Shown: positions 6,848 to 14,898 of the stretch, piece by piece | How the letters are laid out: each line of letters opens with the position of its first letter | Position numbering within the stretch: the first letter of the stretch is position 1 | Origin: Rubrobacteraceae bacterium | GTDB taxonomy: Bacteria; Actinomycetota; Rubrobacteria; Rubrobacterales; Rubrobacteraceae | Length of the DNA: 24,085 nt | Assembly (NCBI GenBank): GCA_030447045.1 | Contig: JAUJMB010000009.1 | Coordinates: 1-24,085 of the forward strand | Direction of reading: 5' to 3' | Notes under the pieces: generated by a model | What the model was told of the DNA's origin: nothing | What the model saw: only the letters and a program-made list of their open reading frames with translations | The model's database searches: none | Translations under genes and position numbers: made by a program

Positions 6848-7377
6848 CCCCAGTCCTATGCCGAGCGGCCTTCTTGTGTACAGACCGAGGCTTCGTGGCT
6901 CAGCGTACTACGAAGCCAACAATATCCCACGCAAGATAGACACCCGCTTGTAGGCTAACCTTCGCGGCCTTTTGATTTCTCTAATGGGGTTCCAATGCAC
7001 CGCGCGGCGACGAGAACGTTCGCGATCCGGTGGCAGCGCATAGATTGAACCATCTTCACGGATCCTGCCCGGCGCTCCCTGGGAGCCTGTAGCAGTTCTA
7101 AGAGGTCGGCCACGCCCACCACACCCGCTGGCGGCGCGCTTCGTGGCTCGGCTTGACAAGCGCGGCGAACCCCGCGCGGGATACCTTGCTTCCCGACGGG
7201 GTCTCGGTCCCCGGAGCGCCCGCGCATCCTGCGTCCGATTTACTGCAACCGGGCCGGCCGCAACGTACCCCGATGACGGCTCGACGACGGCGGGACATGC
7301 GTTTTCAGCCTAGATAAGCAGATACGATGGCCCTGTCGAACCCGATGAACCAGGCGAAAAGCGGAGACGGAATAATT
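6848..7377. other. Stretch without supported genes
   Basis: About 530 bases hold several short overlapping frames on both strands. None has both a start signal and a recognisable protein. Position between the accessory block and the tRNA fragment at 7381 suggests element debris. Confidence 0.5.
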
Positions 7378-7380
7378 TAG

Positions 7381-7417
7381 AAGGAGGAGGTCGCTGGTTC
7401 GAGCCCAGCATCGCCCA
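7381..7417 (+). pseudogene. 3' fragment of a tRNA gene, probably tRNA-Val; putative attachment-site scar
   Basis: The sequence reads as the last 37 bases of a tRNA: two anticodon-loop bases, the 3' strand of an anticodon stem (GGAGG), variable loop AGGTC, a complete T arm (GCTGG-TTCGAGC-CCAGC), acceptor strand ATCGCCC and discriminator A. No matching 5' half precedes it. The implied 5' acceptor GGGCGAT is common in valine tRNAs of actinobacteria, so tRNA-Val is the best guess. Such 3' fragments are left at the distal end of elements that integrate in tRNA genes; the intact copy would lie left of this window. Confidence 0.65.
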
Positions 7418-7485
7418 CAACACGGCCGTAAGCGGTAAGCTCTCCGTTGTCAGAGAGAGACGTTCGGGAGGATCTCGGTTCCGCT

Positions 7486-8562
7486 ATGGGTGTGAAGTTT
7501 GTGGAGAATGGGTTGACGTTCGATGATGTCTTGATCGTGCCCCGCAGGTCGTCCGTGTACTCGCGCAGGGACGTTTCCTTGAAGACGCGGCTCGTTGGGG
7601 ACCTCACGCTGGATCTGCCCATCATCAGCGCGAACATGGACACCGTGACGGAGCTCGCGATGGCAGAGGCGATGGCCGAGGCCGGGGGGATGGGCGTGAT
7701 CCACCGCTTCGTGGACGACCCAGAGACGCACGCCGATTGGGTGAGCCGAACCCCGGGCCACCGCTTCCTCGCCATCGGCGTCAAGCCCGCCGACCTGGAG
7801 AAGATCCCCCTGGTCGATGGCCTCGACGGCATCGTCATAGACGTCGCCCACGGCCACAGCGACCGTGTCGCGGAGACGATAGCCGCCTTGCGCGAGGACC
7901 AACCGGAACTCTGGATCGTCGCCGGCAACGTCGCGACCGCCGAGGGCGCGTGGGATTTGCTGGAGGCCGGCGCCCACGCGATCAAGGTCGGGGTGGGCCC
8001 GGGCGCGGTGTGCACGACCCGCATCGTCACGGGCTGCGGCGTCCCGCAGCTGACGGCCGTGCTCAAGGTGCGGGCGGCGCTCGACCGCTGGTGGGACGCC
8101 GAGAGGCGCAAGGCGCGTCCGCGCGTCGAGCACCCGCCGGCCCTCATCGCCGACGGCGGCATCCGCAACTCCGGGGACATCGCCAAGGCGCTGGTGGCGG
8201 GGGCTGACACGGTCATGATCGGCTCGCTCTTCGCCGGCACGGATGAGGCGCCGGGGGCCGTGATCCGGGAGAACGGCCAGGCCTTCAAGCTCTACCGCGG
8301 CATGGCCTCCCAGGGCGCCATGGACCGCGTCGGCTCGGACCGCACCCCAGAGGGCGTCTCCACCCTCATCCCCCACAAGGGCTCCGTCAGAGCCCTCATC
8401 GCCCAACTGGAGGGCGGCATCCGCTCCGCCCTCAGCTACTGCAACTCCGCCTCCATAGCCGACCTGCACGAGCAGACCATAGAGATGGTGAAGATAAGCC
8501 CGGCCTCCGTGAGGGAGAACAGCCCGCACGCCCTCTCGCTCTCCCCGGCCGAGGCGCAGTAG
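7486..8562 (+). CDS. IMP dehydrogenase / GMP reductase family enzyme lacking CBS domains
   Basis: This TIM-barrel purine enzyme has 358 residues. [10 protein letters not shown] (10-19) is the family N-terminus, MDTVTE follows at 51-56, the loop [11 protein letters not shown] (169-179) contains the catalytic Cys176, and [15 protein letters not shown] and GSLFAG are phosphate-binding parts. The sequence runs directly from HRFVDDPE to the next barrel strand with no room for the paired CBS domains of normal IMP dehydrogenase. The Arg-Tyr dyad of the IMP dehydrogenase flap is not evident in [22 protein letters not shown] reductase is therefore possible, as is an unusual IMP dehydrogenase. ATG 7486 has GGGAGG 14 bases upstream, rather far; the frame is open from TTG 7447. 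Confidence 0.88.
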   Translation: MGVKFVENGLTFDDVLIVPRRSSVYSRRDVSLKTRLVGDLTLDLPIISANMDTVTELAMAEAMAEAGGMGVIHRFVDDPETHADWVSRTPGHRFLAIGVKPADLEKIPLVDGLDGIVIDVAHGHSDRVAETIAALREDQPELWIVAGNVATAEGAWDLLEAGAHAIKVGVGPGAVCTTRIVTGCGVPQLTAVLKVRAALDRWWDAERRKARPRVEHPPALIADGGIRNSGDIAKALVAGADTVMIGSLFAGTDEAPGAVIRENGQAFKLYRGMASQGAMDRVGSDRTPEGVSTLIPHKGSVRALIAQLEGGIRSALSYCNSASIADLHEQTIEMVKISPASVRENSPHALSLSPAEAQ

Positions 8563-8571
8563 CCCGAAAAA

Positions 8572-8594
8572 GCCGCCAGCCGACGGCTGACGGC
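8572..8594 (+). terminator. Stem-loop after the IMPDH/GMPR-family gene
   Basis: Ten bases after the stop codon, GCCGCCAGCC and GGCTGACGGC form a stem with one C-A mismatch and a three-base loop. There is no immediate T-run; CTCCTTT follows 10 bases later. A weak terminator is likely. Confidence 0.4.
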
Positions 8595-8615
8595 CGACGC
8601 CTCCTTTGGTACACT
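8586..8615 (+). promoter_or_regulatory. Candidate promoter of tRNA-Asp
   Basis: GCTGAC and TACACT are 18 bases apart, with TACACT 17 bases before the tRNA 5' end. The -35 box is imperfect and lies inside the terminator-like stem. Confidence 0.4.
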
Positions 8616-8631
8616 CTTGCGAGCCCTTCGC

Positions 8632-8705
<74 letters not shown>

Positions 8706-8802
8706 CCTCGTAGGAGCTTTCAGAGGTCGACTCCCAATCATTCGACGGACGACCGTTGTCAGGTTGGGACAGAGACCAACGACTATCGAGAGGTGATCCC
8801 TT

Positions 8803-9141
8803 ATGGCAGAGCCCGTGGCCGTCACTACCGACACGTTCGAGAAGGAAATCCTGAACTCCGACGTTCCCGTGCTGGTGGACTTCTGGGCCGAGTGGTGCGG
8901 GCCTTGCCGGCAGGTGGCGCCCGTGATGGACGAGCTCGCGCGCGACTACGAGGGCTCCGTCAAGGTCGCGAAGATCGACGTGGACGCCGAGTCGGCGCTG
9001 GCCGGGCACTTCGGCATCTCGAGCATCCCGACCATCGCGCTCTTCGAGCCCGGCGAGCAGCCCAAGGCCGTCATGGGCGCGCTCCCCAAAGAGATGATCG
9101 AATCGGCCTTCGAGCTCGACCGCTTCCGGAAGGCGGGCTAG
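8803..9141 (+). CDS. trxA: Thioredoxin
   Basis: This 112-residue thioredoxin, of normal length, is a cytosolic disulfide reductase that receives electrons from thioredoxin reductase. The fold is complete: VLVDFWAEWCGPCRQ with the redox pair Cys32 and Cys35, the buried Asp at 26, the cis-proline loop ISSIPTIALF, and a C-terminal helix. GAGAGGTGAT precedes the ATG at good spacing. It stands alone between two tRNA genes, so it is likely transcribed from its own promoter, and the copy belongs to the chromosomal backbone. Other thioredoxins may exist elsewhere in the genome, so the number of the paralogue cannot be given. Confidence 0.95.
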   Translation: MAEPVAVTTDTFEKEILNSDVPVLVDFWAEWCGPCRQVAPVMDELARDYEGSVKVAKIDVDAESALAGHFGISSIPTIALFEPGEQPKAVMGALPKEMIESAFELDRFRKAG

Positions 9142-9163
9142 GCTCCGGGGCCGCCTCCGCCGC

Positions 9164-9192
9164 TTGATAGCCCCCACCGCGTAACGTAGAAT
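9164..9192 (+). promoter_or_regulatory. Promoter of tRNA-Phe
   Basis: TTGATA and TAGAAT are separated by exactly 17 bases, and TAGAAT ends 15 bases before the tRNA 5' end. This is close to the vegetative sigma-factor consensus. Confidence 0.75.
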
Positions 9193-9207
9193 CTCCCACG
9201 TTTCCCC

Positions 9208-9280
9208 GGCGGGATAGCTCAGTTGGTAGAGCACACGACTGAAAATCGTGGTGTCCCGGGTTCGAATCCCGGTCCCGCCA
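9208..9280 (+). tRNA. tRNA-Phe (anticodon GAA)
   Basis: Full cloverleaf. The acceptor GGCGGGA pairs with TCCCGCC, and the D arm holds TAGCTCAGTTGGTAGAGC. The anticodon GAA is at 9241-9243, the T arm is CCGGGTTCGAATCCCGG, and the discriminator is A. CCA is not encoded. Its 3' end is repeated at 14899-14945. Confidence 0.97.
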
Positions 9281-9284
9281 CCCC
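9238..9284 (+). repeat. Putative attL: 3' end of tRNA-Phe as left direct repeat
   Basis: These 47 bases, from the anticodon loop through the acceptor end and four following C residues, recur in direct orientation at 14899-14945 with 43 matches and no gap. An element integrating in a tRNA 3' end rebuilds the intact gene at one side and leaves the 3' copy at the other, which is what is seen here. Confidence 0.7.
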
Positions 9285-9679
9285 TAAAATTCCTGCAAGT
9301 GGCAAGAAACTAAAGAAACCGTGCTCCTACCTCAAAGCTACTTGACGACAGCCCGCTCAAAAGGCGTGAGATAAGGCTCGACCGGTACGCGGTGGGCCGC
9401 TGGGACCCCGGGCGCCGGCATTTCACCTTGTCCCTCAGACGTTCAAGGCGTTGGCACTCACCGAGACGTGGATCGGGGCGATTGTTTTGGCTCACTCACT
9501 CGTAGCTCCTCGCGCTTGGTGCGTGCTACGATGAAAAAACGGGTGAAACTCATGCCGATACTGAGAGGCTCTAGAAAGTGAGCTGGCTTATGTTCTGGCC
9601 TCCCTTAGATCCTCCATGTAACGGCCAGAGGCCGATGGGCAGTGGCCAGGCAGGCAAGCTTCCATGGGCTGCAGCTTGG
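9285..9679. other. Stretch without supported genes next to the tRNA-Phe 3' end
   Basis: Short frames occur on both strands, none with a recognisable product. An integrase would normally sit here; none is seen, even as a readable fragment. Confidence 0.5.
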
Positions 9680-9898
9680 AACACCGGCGTGACGGTGAAC
9701 GCCCTGCACCTGGCGTCCCCCATGGACACCGAGATGGTCCATGGCACCTTCGGTTACACCATGAGCATGGTAGAGGAGGGGGCTGAGGCGGTCGTTCGCC
9801 TGGCCGCCTCGCCGGAGGTCGAAGGGGCCAGGAAGAGGCTTTGGGCCTTGAGCGAGGAACTGCCCGGGCGTTTGCTCGAACCGGTTGTGCGTCGGTGA
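9680..9898 (+). pseudogene. C-terminal remnant of an SDR-family oxidoreductase
   Basis: The frame contains TGVTVNALH followed by MDTEMV and then VEEGAEAVVRLAASPEVEG. These are the positions that in retinol-dehydrogenase-like SDR proteins follow the active-site helix and form the substrate-binding tail (usual text VTVNALHP... EEGAE..VRLA.SPE.EGVTG). The usual proline after NALH is replaced and the last helix is divergent. Cofactor-binding and catalytic parts are missing, and upstream sequence in the frame (from 9578) does not resemble an SDR. It is probably a relic left when the adjacent island was formed. Confidence 0.6.
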
Positions 9899-9976
9899 TT
9901 GGCACGTGGCCCCGACACTGGTAGCTCCGGGTATGGTATGTCTGGAAGATCGATTCGGCCTCTGCGTCTTGCCCCC

Positions 9977-10005
9977 TTGTCAGGTGTTCGCCGCGACCGT
10001 AGGGT
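9977..10005 (+). promoter_or_regulatory. Candidate promoter before the hydratase gene
   Basis: TTGTCA and TAGGGT are 17 bases apart, about 95 bases before the ATG at 10100. Only sequence similarity supports it. Confidence 0.35.
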
Positions 10006-10099
10006 AAGATGGTGCCCTCGAAGCTCTGGTTGGCACGGTGATGGTCGAGAGGTCGATCGGGCTCGCGGAAACCTCAGCAGGCGCCACGGGGGTGAAGGG

Positions 10100-10852
10100 A
10101 TGGGTTTCTCTGTGCGCGGGCTCGCCGCCCGACAGCTGGCAGACTACCGGGCCGGTACGCCCGGCTCCTTCTTCGGCGAAGAAGACCGGCCTCACCTCAC
10201 GCTGGACGACGCCTACGCCGTCCAGGCCGAGGTGGCCCGTTTGCGCGTCGCGGAGGGAGAATCGGTGGCCGGCTACAAGGTGGGCGCTACGGGCCCGGGC
10301 ACCAGAAGGCAGTTCGGCATGGACGGCCCGGTCCGTGGCTTCCTGTACGATACGGAGCTCTATCCTTCAGGGTCGACGCTCTCCCACGCCTCGTACGCCA
10401 ACCTCGCCATCGAGGGCGAACTGGCCGTCTGGCTCGGGGACGACGCCGAGATCTCGCGCGTCTTCCCAGTAATCGAGCTTCACAACTACGTCTTGCGATC
10501 CGAGACCCCGACACTGCAGGAGCTTATCGCCAACAGCGGCCTGAACGCCGGCGTGGTGCTCCCGAACACGGACGGCACCGAGTGGCGAGACGGGGAGCCC
10601 TTGGATGGGCTGCTGCGGGTCGAGATCAACGGTAAGACGGTCGAGGAGGGGTCGATGTCCGGCGTGCCCGGTGGCCCGGCGGGGTCGGTGCGGTGGCTGA
10701 GGGGGCACCTAGAGGCGTACGGTCTAACCCTGCGCCCGCGGCAGCTCGTCCTGACGGGGACGCCGCTGGGCCTGTACCCCGTGCGGCCCGGCGACACCGT
10801 GCGCGTTACGGCGGAGCGGTTGGGCCTCGTCGAGGCGACGGTCGGCCCCTGA
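10100..10852 (+). CDS. 2-keto-4-pentenoate hydratase / fumarylacetoacetate hydrolase family enzyme (MhpD-like)
   Basis: This 250-residue protein belongs to the family that adds water to 2-hydroxypenta-2,4-dienoate or decarboxylates related oxo-acids with a divalent metal. The acidic metal-ligand positions are E105 and E107 (IEGELAV) and E127 (VIELHNY). VAGYKVGAT near residue 57-65, LTGTPLG and a C-terminal GDTVRV complete the fold, and the length is typical. The frame extends upstream to 9899, but the family N-terminus begins at ATG 10100, preceded by GGGGGTG. Aromatic meta-cleavage partners are absent nearby. In this setting, with enolase-superfamily and keto-deoxy sugar acid genes, a role on a 2-keto-3-deoxy acid is equally possible. 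Confidence 0.88.
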   Translation: MGFSVRGLAARQLADYRAGTPGSFFGEEDRPHLTLDDAYAVQAEVARLRVAEGESVAGYKVGATGPGTRRQFGMDGPVRGFLYDTELYPSGSTLSHASYANLAIEGELAVWLGDDAEISRVFPVIELHNYVLRSETPTLQELIANSGLNAGVVLPNTDGTEWRDGEPLDGLLRVEINGKTVEEGSMSGVPGGPAGSVRWLRGHLEAYGLTLRPRQLVLTGTPLGLYPVRPGDTVRVTAERLGLVEATVGP

Positions 10853-11042
10853 GCGCCGCCAAAAATCGGATGGGCAGCACAGGGCGGATCCACCTGCGCC
10901 CCTCGGCCGGCTCCCCAACGACGAAAGGGAGAACCGGTCGGGCGGCAGAGATGCCACTCCGGTCGCGCGCCGTCGCGGGGCGTCCGGCGGCGACCCCGCA
11001 ACCTCGAGATGCCCAAGCGTTAGGCCCCGAATGGAGGAACGA

Positions 11043-12140
11043 ATGAACCCCAACCCCCAGCTGACAATCCGCGGCCTCGGCGTTCGCGCGGTCGACGTGC
11101 CGATGGGCCGCCCCTTGATGACCGGTGGCGGCGAGGTCGGCTCGGCGGCGATGGTCCTCGTCGACCTCCTGACCGAGGAAGGGATCACCGGGAGCAGCTA
11201 CGTCTTCTGCCCCACGCCCGTGGTGCTCGAGCCGGTGGCCGCGCTGCTCTCGAACCTGGCGCCACTGATCGAAGGCGATCCCGTGGCGCCGGTGGACATA
11301 GAACGCAAGCTGCAGAAGCAGTTCCGGCTCCTGGGCCCGCAGGGGCTAACGGCCATGGCGACGGCCGGCATCGACATGGCCGCCTGGGATGCCCTGGCGA
11401 AAGCCTGCGGGCTGCCCCTGGCGAGGTTGCTTGGCGGCGAGCCGCGCGAGGTTCCCGCCTACAACAGCTGCGGGCTGGGCCTGATCGGCGCCGAGCGCGC
11501 GGCCGAAGAGGCCCTGGAGCTGATTGCGCCGGGGTTCGGGGCGGTCAAGGTCAGGCTGGGATATCCCACCATAAGCGCGGACGTGGAGGTGGTCCGGGCG
11601 GTGAAAGCCTCGGTCGGCGGGGACATCACGCTGATGAGCGACTACAACCAGTCGCTCTCGGTCGCGGAGGCCGAGGGGCGCGCCGCGGCATTGGAGGGCG
11701 AGGGCCTCTACTGGATAGAGGAGCCCACCCGCGCCGACGACTACTCCGGCCACGCACGCCTCCGGCGCGAGGCGAAGACCCCGATCCAGATAGGAGAGAA
11801 CTGGTGGGGGCCGCACGACATGGCCAAGAGCGTGGAGGCGGGCGCCTCCGACTACGCGATGGCGGACGCCATGAAGATCGGCGGGGTTACGGGGTGGCTC
11901 AGGGCCGCCGCACTGGCGGAGGCGGCCGGCCTTTCGCTCTCGAGCCATCTCTTCCCGGAGATCAGCGCGCACCTTTTGGCGGTGGCCCCGACGAGCCACT
12001 GGCTGGAGTACGTGGATTGGGCGAACCCGATCCTGGAGGAACCTTTAAAGGTTGACGACGGGTACGCCTCGGTCACCGACACGCCCGGGATCGGCATCAG
12101 CTGGGACGAGGAGGCCGTGCGGCGTTACTCGGTGGGGTGA
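11043..12140 (+). CDS. Mandelate racemase-like enolase-superfamily enzyme with Lys-to-Arg change in the KxK motif
   Basis: This 365-residue protein matches the Pseudomonas mandelate racemase pattern closely. Metal ligands are D200 (in SDYNQSL), E226 (WIEEPT) and E252 (GENW). The His-Asp dyad is H302 (SSHLFPEISAH) and D275 (DAMKIGGVTGW), with N202 and the general acid E322 (HWLEYVD). K169 aligns with K164, but the S-face base K166 is Arg171 (AVKVRLGYP). With all other residues kept, it could be a slow racemase, a one-face dehydratase, or act on a different alpha-hydroxy acid. ATG 11043 is chosen because TGGAGG precedes it at 6 bases; ATG 11031 would include that site. It lies 190 bases behind the hydratase gene on the same strand. 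Confidence 0.93.
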   Translation: MNPNPQLTIRGLGVRAVDVPMGRPLMTGGGEVGSAAMVLVDLLTEEGITGSSYVFCPTPVVLEPVAALLSNLAPLIEGDPVAPVDIERKLQKQFRLLGPQGLTAMATAGIDMAAWDALAKACGLPLARLLGGEPREVPAYNSCGLGLIGAERAAEEALELIAPGFGAVKVRLGYPTISADVEVVRAVKASVGGDITLMSDYNQSLSVAEAEGRAAALEGEGLYWIEEPTRADDYSGHARLRREAKTPIQIGENWWGPHDMAKSVEAGASDYAMADAMKIGGVTGWLRAAALAEAAGLSLSSHLFPEISAHLLAVAPTSHWLEYVDWANPILEEPLKVDDGYASVTDTPGIGISWDEEAVRRYSVG

Positions 12141-12484
12141 AATACCAAGGCTCGCGAGGAGGGCCCGTGAAGCGGTGGTGTGCTGGGCGGCGCAAGAAGA
12201 TTGACGGAGAGGTTGGTTTGGGTCGAGGAAGGAAACGATGAACCTGTTCGAGAAAGCGCGCTCTCTCATCATGGGCGAGGGAAGATCGGGCGAGCCCATC
12301 CCGCGAGGGCCCGTTAGAGACAATCGCTAGAGGCCACACGCTGGCCGAGTGATGCGAGCACCACTCCGGCTCCAAGAGTACGCTCGGTGGGGTGGTACCG
12401 AAAACTCTAGCTATGCGGTCGGTGATCCGTGGCGACCAGCACAAGAACCACCTCTTCCGTTCACCGTACTGGCGGGGCACAACC
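12141..12484. other. Gap between convergent genes with one small open frame
   Basis: Apart from the 30-codon frame at 12238-12330 there is no supported gene, and I see no clear terminator between the converging transcription units. Confidence 0.45.
12238..12330 (+). CDS. Possible truncated gene start, 30 codons
   Basis: ATG with a good GAGGAAGGA site about 5 bases upstream opens a frame beginning MNLFEKARSLIMGEG and stops at TAG 12328-12330. The start context is better than chance, but no family is recognisable. It may be the N-terminus of a gene lost by deletion, similar to the transporter fragment at 1798, or a leader peptide. Confidence 0.25.
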   Translation: MNLFEKARSLIMGEGRSGEPIPRGPVRDNR

Positions 12485-13351
12485 CTAGATGCGAGCCGCC
12501 TCGGCGAGTTGAAGGGTGGGGTTGGGGTCGTAGTCGGCGGGGGCGGGGGTCAGCGGCGGGCGCACCGTGCCCATGGAGACGCCGTGGCGAGCCTGAGCCA
12601 GGTTCTTGAGCACGGCGGCGGAGGTGTACTCCTTGGTCCCTGCCCGGACCCGCTTGAGCCGATCGGAGAGGGCCTTGCCTTCCTCCTCGTCTCCGGCCTC
12701 CACCTTCCGGTACATCTCGACTATCTGATCGGGGATAAAGTTCGCCAGCGCGCTGATCGCCCCTTGGGCCCCCAGGTTCAGCCGCTCCCAGAGGTCGTCC
12801 TCGGTCCCTAGCAGCACCCCCTTGCCCGCCGAGAGCAGCGCCTCGGCGTAGCCGGGTTCGCCCCCGGAGTCCTTGGCCCCCCAGACGGGTAGGTCGGTAA
12901 CCACCTCCTTCGGAACGGGAACGGCGTACTTGGGGATGTGGTAGGCGATGACGGGGTGGCGGGTGGCGGCTATCGCGGGTTCGTAGAAGAGCTTCAAGCC
13001 TTCGTTGGAAACCGGCTTTGTGTAGTAGGGCGGCAGGATCAAGACCGCCGTCGCCGGGTACTGCTCCAGGAAGGAGAGCATTTTCAGGGTGTCCGGCAGG
13101 TTGCCCTCCATCACGGCGGGGAGGATCTGGATAGGGAACCCTCTCGCGAAGAGGGCTTCGAGGACCCTTAGCTTCTCGTCTATCGTCACCGAGGGTCCCT
13201 CGCCGTTGGTGCCGAAGGGGACTATGCCCGTCACGCCGCTCTCGGCCAGCCAGGAGACGTGCTCGAGGTAAGCATCGACGTCCAACGCGTAAGAAGGGTC
13301 TTCCTTGAACGGCGTCACGTTGGCCACGTACACGCCTTCTATTGTCTGCAT
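12485..13351 (-). CDS. DapA/NanA-family (class I) aldolase
   Basis: This 288-residue TIM-barrel lyase of the dihydrodipicolinate synthase/N-acetylneuraminate lyase family uses pyruvate as a Schiff base. GTNGEG (47-52) matches the GTTGE carboxylate-binding loop, Y137 (AYHIP) is the catalytic tyrosine and K160 (GAKDSGG) the Schiff-base lysine. The neighbour is a KDG-kinase-like gene, 64 bases upstream on the same strand, so cleavage of 2-keto-3-deoxygluconate or its 6-phosphate to pyruvate and a glyceraldehyde is more likely than lysine biosynthesis. AAAGGAGC precedes the ATG. The protein is of normal length with no sign of decay. Other possible products are a 4-hydroxy-2-oxoglutarate or keto-deoxy-glucarate lyase. 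Confidence 0.9.
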   Translation of the reverse strand: MQTIEGVYVANVTPFKEDPSYALDVDAYLEHVSWLAESGVTGIVPFGTNGEGPSVTIDEKLRVLEALFARGFPIQILPAVMEGNLPDTLKMLSFLEQYPATAVLILPPYYTKPVSNEGLKLFYEPAIAATRHPVIAYHIPKYAVPVPKEVVTDLPVWGAKDSGGEPGYAEALLSAGKGVLLGTEDDLWERLNLGAQGAISALANFIPDQIVEMYRKVEAGDEEEGKALSDRLKRVRAGTKEYTSAAVLKNLAQARHGVSMGTVRPPLTPAPADYDPNPTLQLAEAARI

Positions 13352-13415
13352 CCGTGCTCCTTTCGCCGAAGGGTGGGCCGCGTGCGCATCGTGTCCCCAA
13401 CCATACCCGATCGCC

Positions 13416-14360
13416 TCATCGACCCAACGCTCTGCGGCCTTCGATCAAAGCCCGCAACTCATCCTTGCCCGGCAGGCCCTCGTAGTCGCCCAGGGTGGCG
13501 ACGCTGAGGGCCCCCATCGCGTTCGCCGTGCGCAGGCGCTCCTCCGGCGCAAGGCCCCACAGGTACCCGGCGAGGTACCCCGCGTCGAAGGCATCTCCCG
13601 CCCCGATGGGGTCCACCTCCACCGCGGGGAAGGCGGGTTGCTCCAGGATCTCGCCCTCGAGCAGGACCAGACTTCCTCTCTCTCCCCTCTTGAGTACCAC
13701 CTCCTGCGGTCCCCGCCCCTCGGCCAGCTCTCGCACGAACCTCTCGTCGTCCCGCCCCCAAAGCGCCCGGGCCTCCTCGTCGCCGACGAACAGCAGATCC
13801 ACCAGCGGCAGTACTTTCTCCGTAAACCCCTTCGCCTCCGCCGCAGACCAGAGCTTGGAGCGGTAGTTCACGTCGAAACTCACCCGCGCCCCGCTCGCGC
13901 GGGCCTGTCGGGCGGCCCAGAGAACGAAGGCGCGGCAATCGGCGGAGAGGGCGGGGGTGACGCCCGTGAGGTGGAGGAACGCTGCTCCCGACAGGTAGTC
14001 CGGATCGAAAGCTTCGGGGGCCATCTTCGAGGCGGCCGAGCCCTGCCGATAGTAGTAGACCCGTACCTCCGCGCCCACCTTTTCGCGCAGGTAGAGTCCC
14101 GTGGGCGCCCCTTTTAGACGTTGCACCCGCGAGGTGTCGACCCCCTCGCCGCGGATGCGGTCGAGGACTATCTGGCCGGGTTCGTCCGTGCTCAGGTAGC
14201 CGACCCAACCCGCCGATAAACCGAGGCGGGAGAGGGCGATTGCCACGTTGGATTCGGCCCCGCCGATCCTGAGCTCCAGGCCCGCAGCGTGCCTGAGGCG
14301 TCCCGGCATGGCCGGCACGCCCAGGATCATGGTCTCGCCGGCCGTCACTACCTCAGGCAT
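13416..14360 (-). CDS. kdgK: PfkB-family carbohydrate kinase, probably 2-keto-3-deoxygluconate kinase
   Basis: This 314-residue ribokinase-type kinase transfers phosphate from ATP to a sugar acid. The N-terminal GE-TM-IL strand and GGAESNVAIALSRLG (33-47) form the substrate site with the lid sheet. YYYRQGSAAS (102-111) resembles the KDG kinase segment that contacts the keto-acid carboxylate. VDPIGAGDAFDAGYLAG (249-265) is the second PfkB signature, with the catalytic base Asp256 and the anion hole. It is upstream of the DapA-type aldolase in the same direction, giving KDG to KDPG to pyruvate plus glyceraldehyde 3-phosphate as a likely path. The ATG has only a weak ribosome-binding site. The exact sugar acid is not proven. 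Confidence 0.85.
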   Translation of the reverse strand: MPEVVTAGETMILGVPAMPGRLRHAAGLELRIGGAESNVAIALSRLGLSAGWVGYLSTDEPGQIVLDRIRGEGVDTSRVQRLKGAPTGLYLREKVGAEVRVYYYRQGSAASKMAPEAFDPDYLSGAAFLHLTGVTPALSADCRAFVLWAARQARASGARVSFDVNYRSKLWSAAEAKGFTEKVLPLVDLLFVGDEEARALWGRDDERFVRELAEGRGPQEVVLKRGERGSLVLLEGEILEQPAFPAVEVDPIGAGDAFDAGYLAGYLWGLAPEERLRTANAMGALSVATLGDYEGLPGKDELRALIEGRRALGR

Positions 14361-14454
14361 CGTACCGTTGCGACACCGTGGCCCCTCCCGGTCGAAACAT
14401 CCGGCGGTGCTACGTGGTACCGGTGCCCAGAATCTCCTGCGCCCACCGCAAGAC

Positions 14455-14553
14455 CTACTTGCCCCCGGTGTACCTTCCGCCGTCCCTCTGCCGCACGGCC
14501 AGCTTCACGGACGTCGGTATGATCCTTCTCCGGTCGGGCCGGAGGATGGCCCG
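14455..14553 (-). pseudogene. Fragment resembling the start of an HNH endonuclease domain
   Basis: The minus-strand frame reads RRRIIPTSVKLAVRQRDGGR, closely like the entry helix of actinobacterial HNH nucleases (IPS.VK.AVWQRDGGRCV.CG). The first zinc or disulfide Cys region is lost (YTGGK) and a stop follows at 14455-14457. No HNH active-site residues remain downstream. A decayed element gene near the right border of the island is the simplest reading. Confidence 0.4.
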
Positions 14554-14898
14554 CAAGTTTGTCTACCGCTCGCACGGTAATTCGCTGCCCAAAGGGTCCC
14601 ATCCCCTGTGTAATGTTTCGAGAAACTGGTAGCAACTTCCGAAAGTTATGTACTTTACGCGCTTGGATAAATCGGCCTTAACCCGACGCGCCTGGCTCGT
14701 TAGGATAGCATCATACTTCCTATGGGGCTGAGTAAAGTGGTTCGAAGAAAACCCTCATGGCCAAGGCGGGTGAAGACGAGGTTTGACGACAACCCGCCAG
14801 ACATGAGTGGCAACCCTGGGTAACACTGAAACCACAGAATCTGCTTACATAAGGAATTTGTGCGACTGCGGGAAACAGAGGCAAGCATCAAATCGCTA
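14554..14898. other. Non-coding, AT-richer stretch before the tRNA-Phe 3' copy
   Basis: No gene is supported. A minus-strand frame over 14700-14963 arises partly from the antisense of the tRNA fragment and has no family features. Confidence 0.45.
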
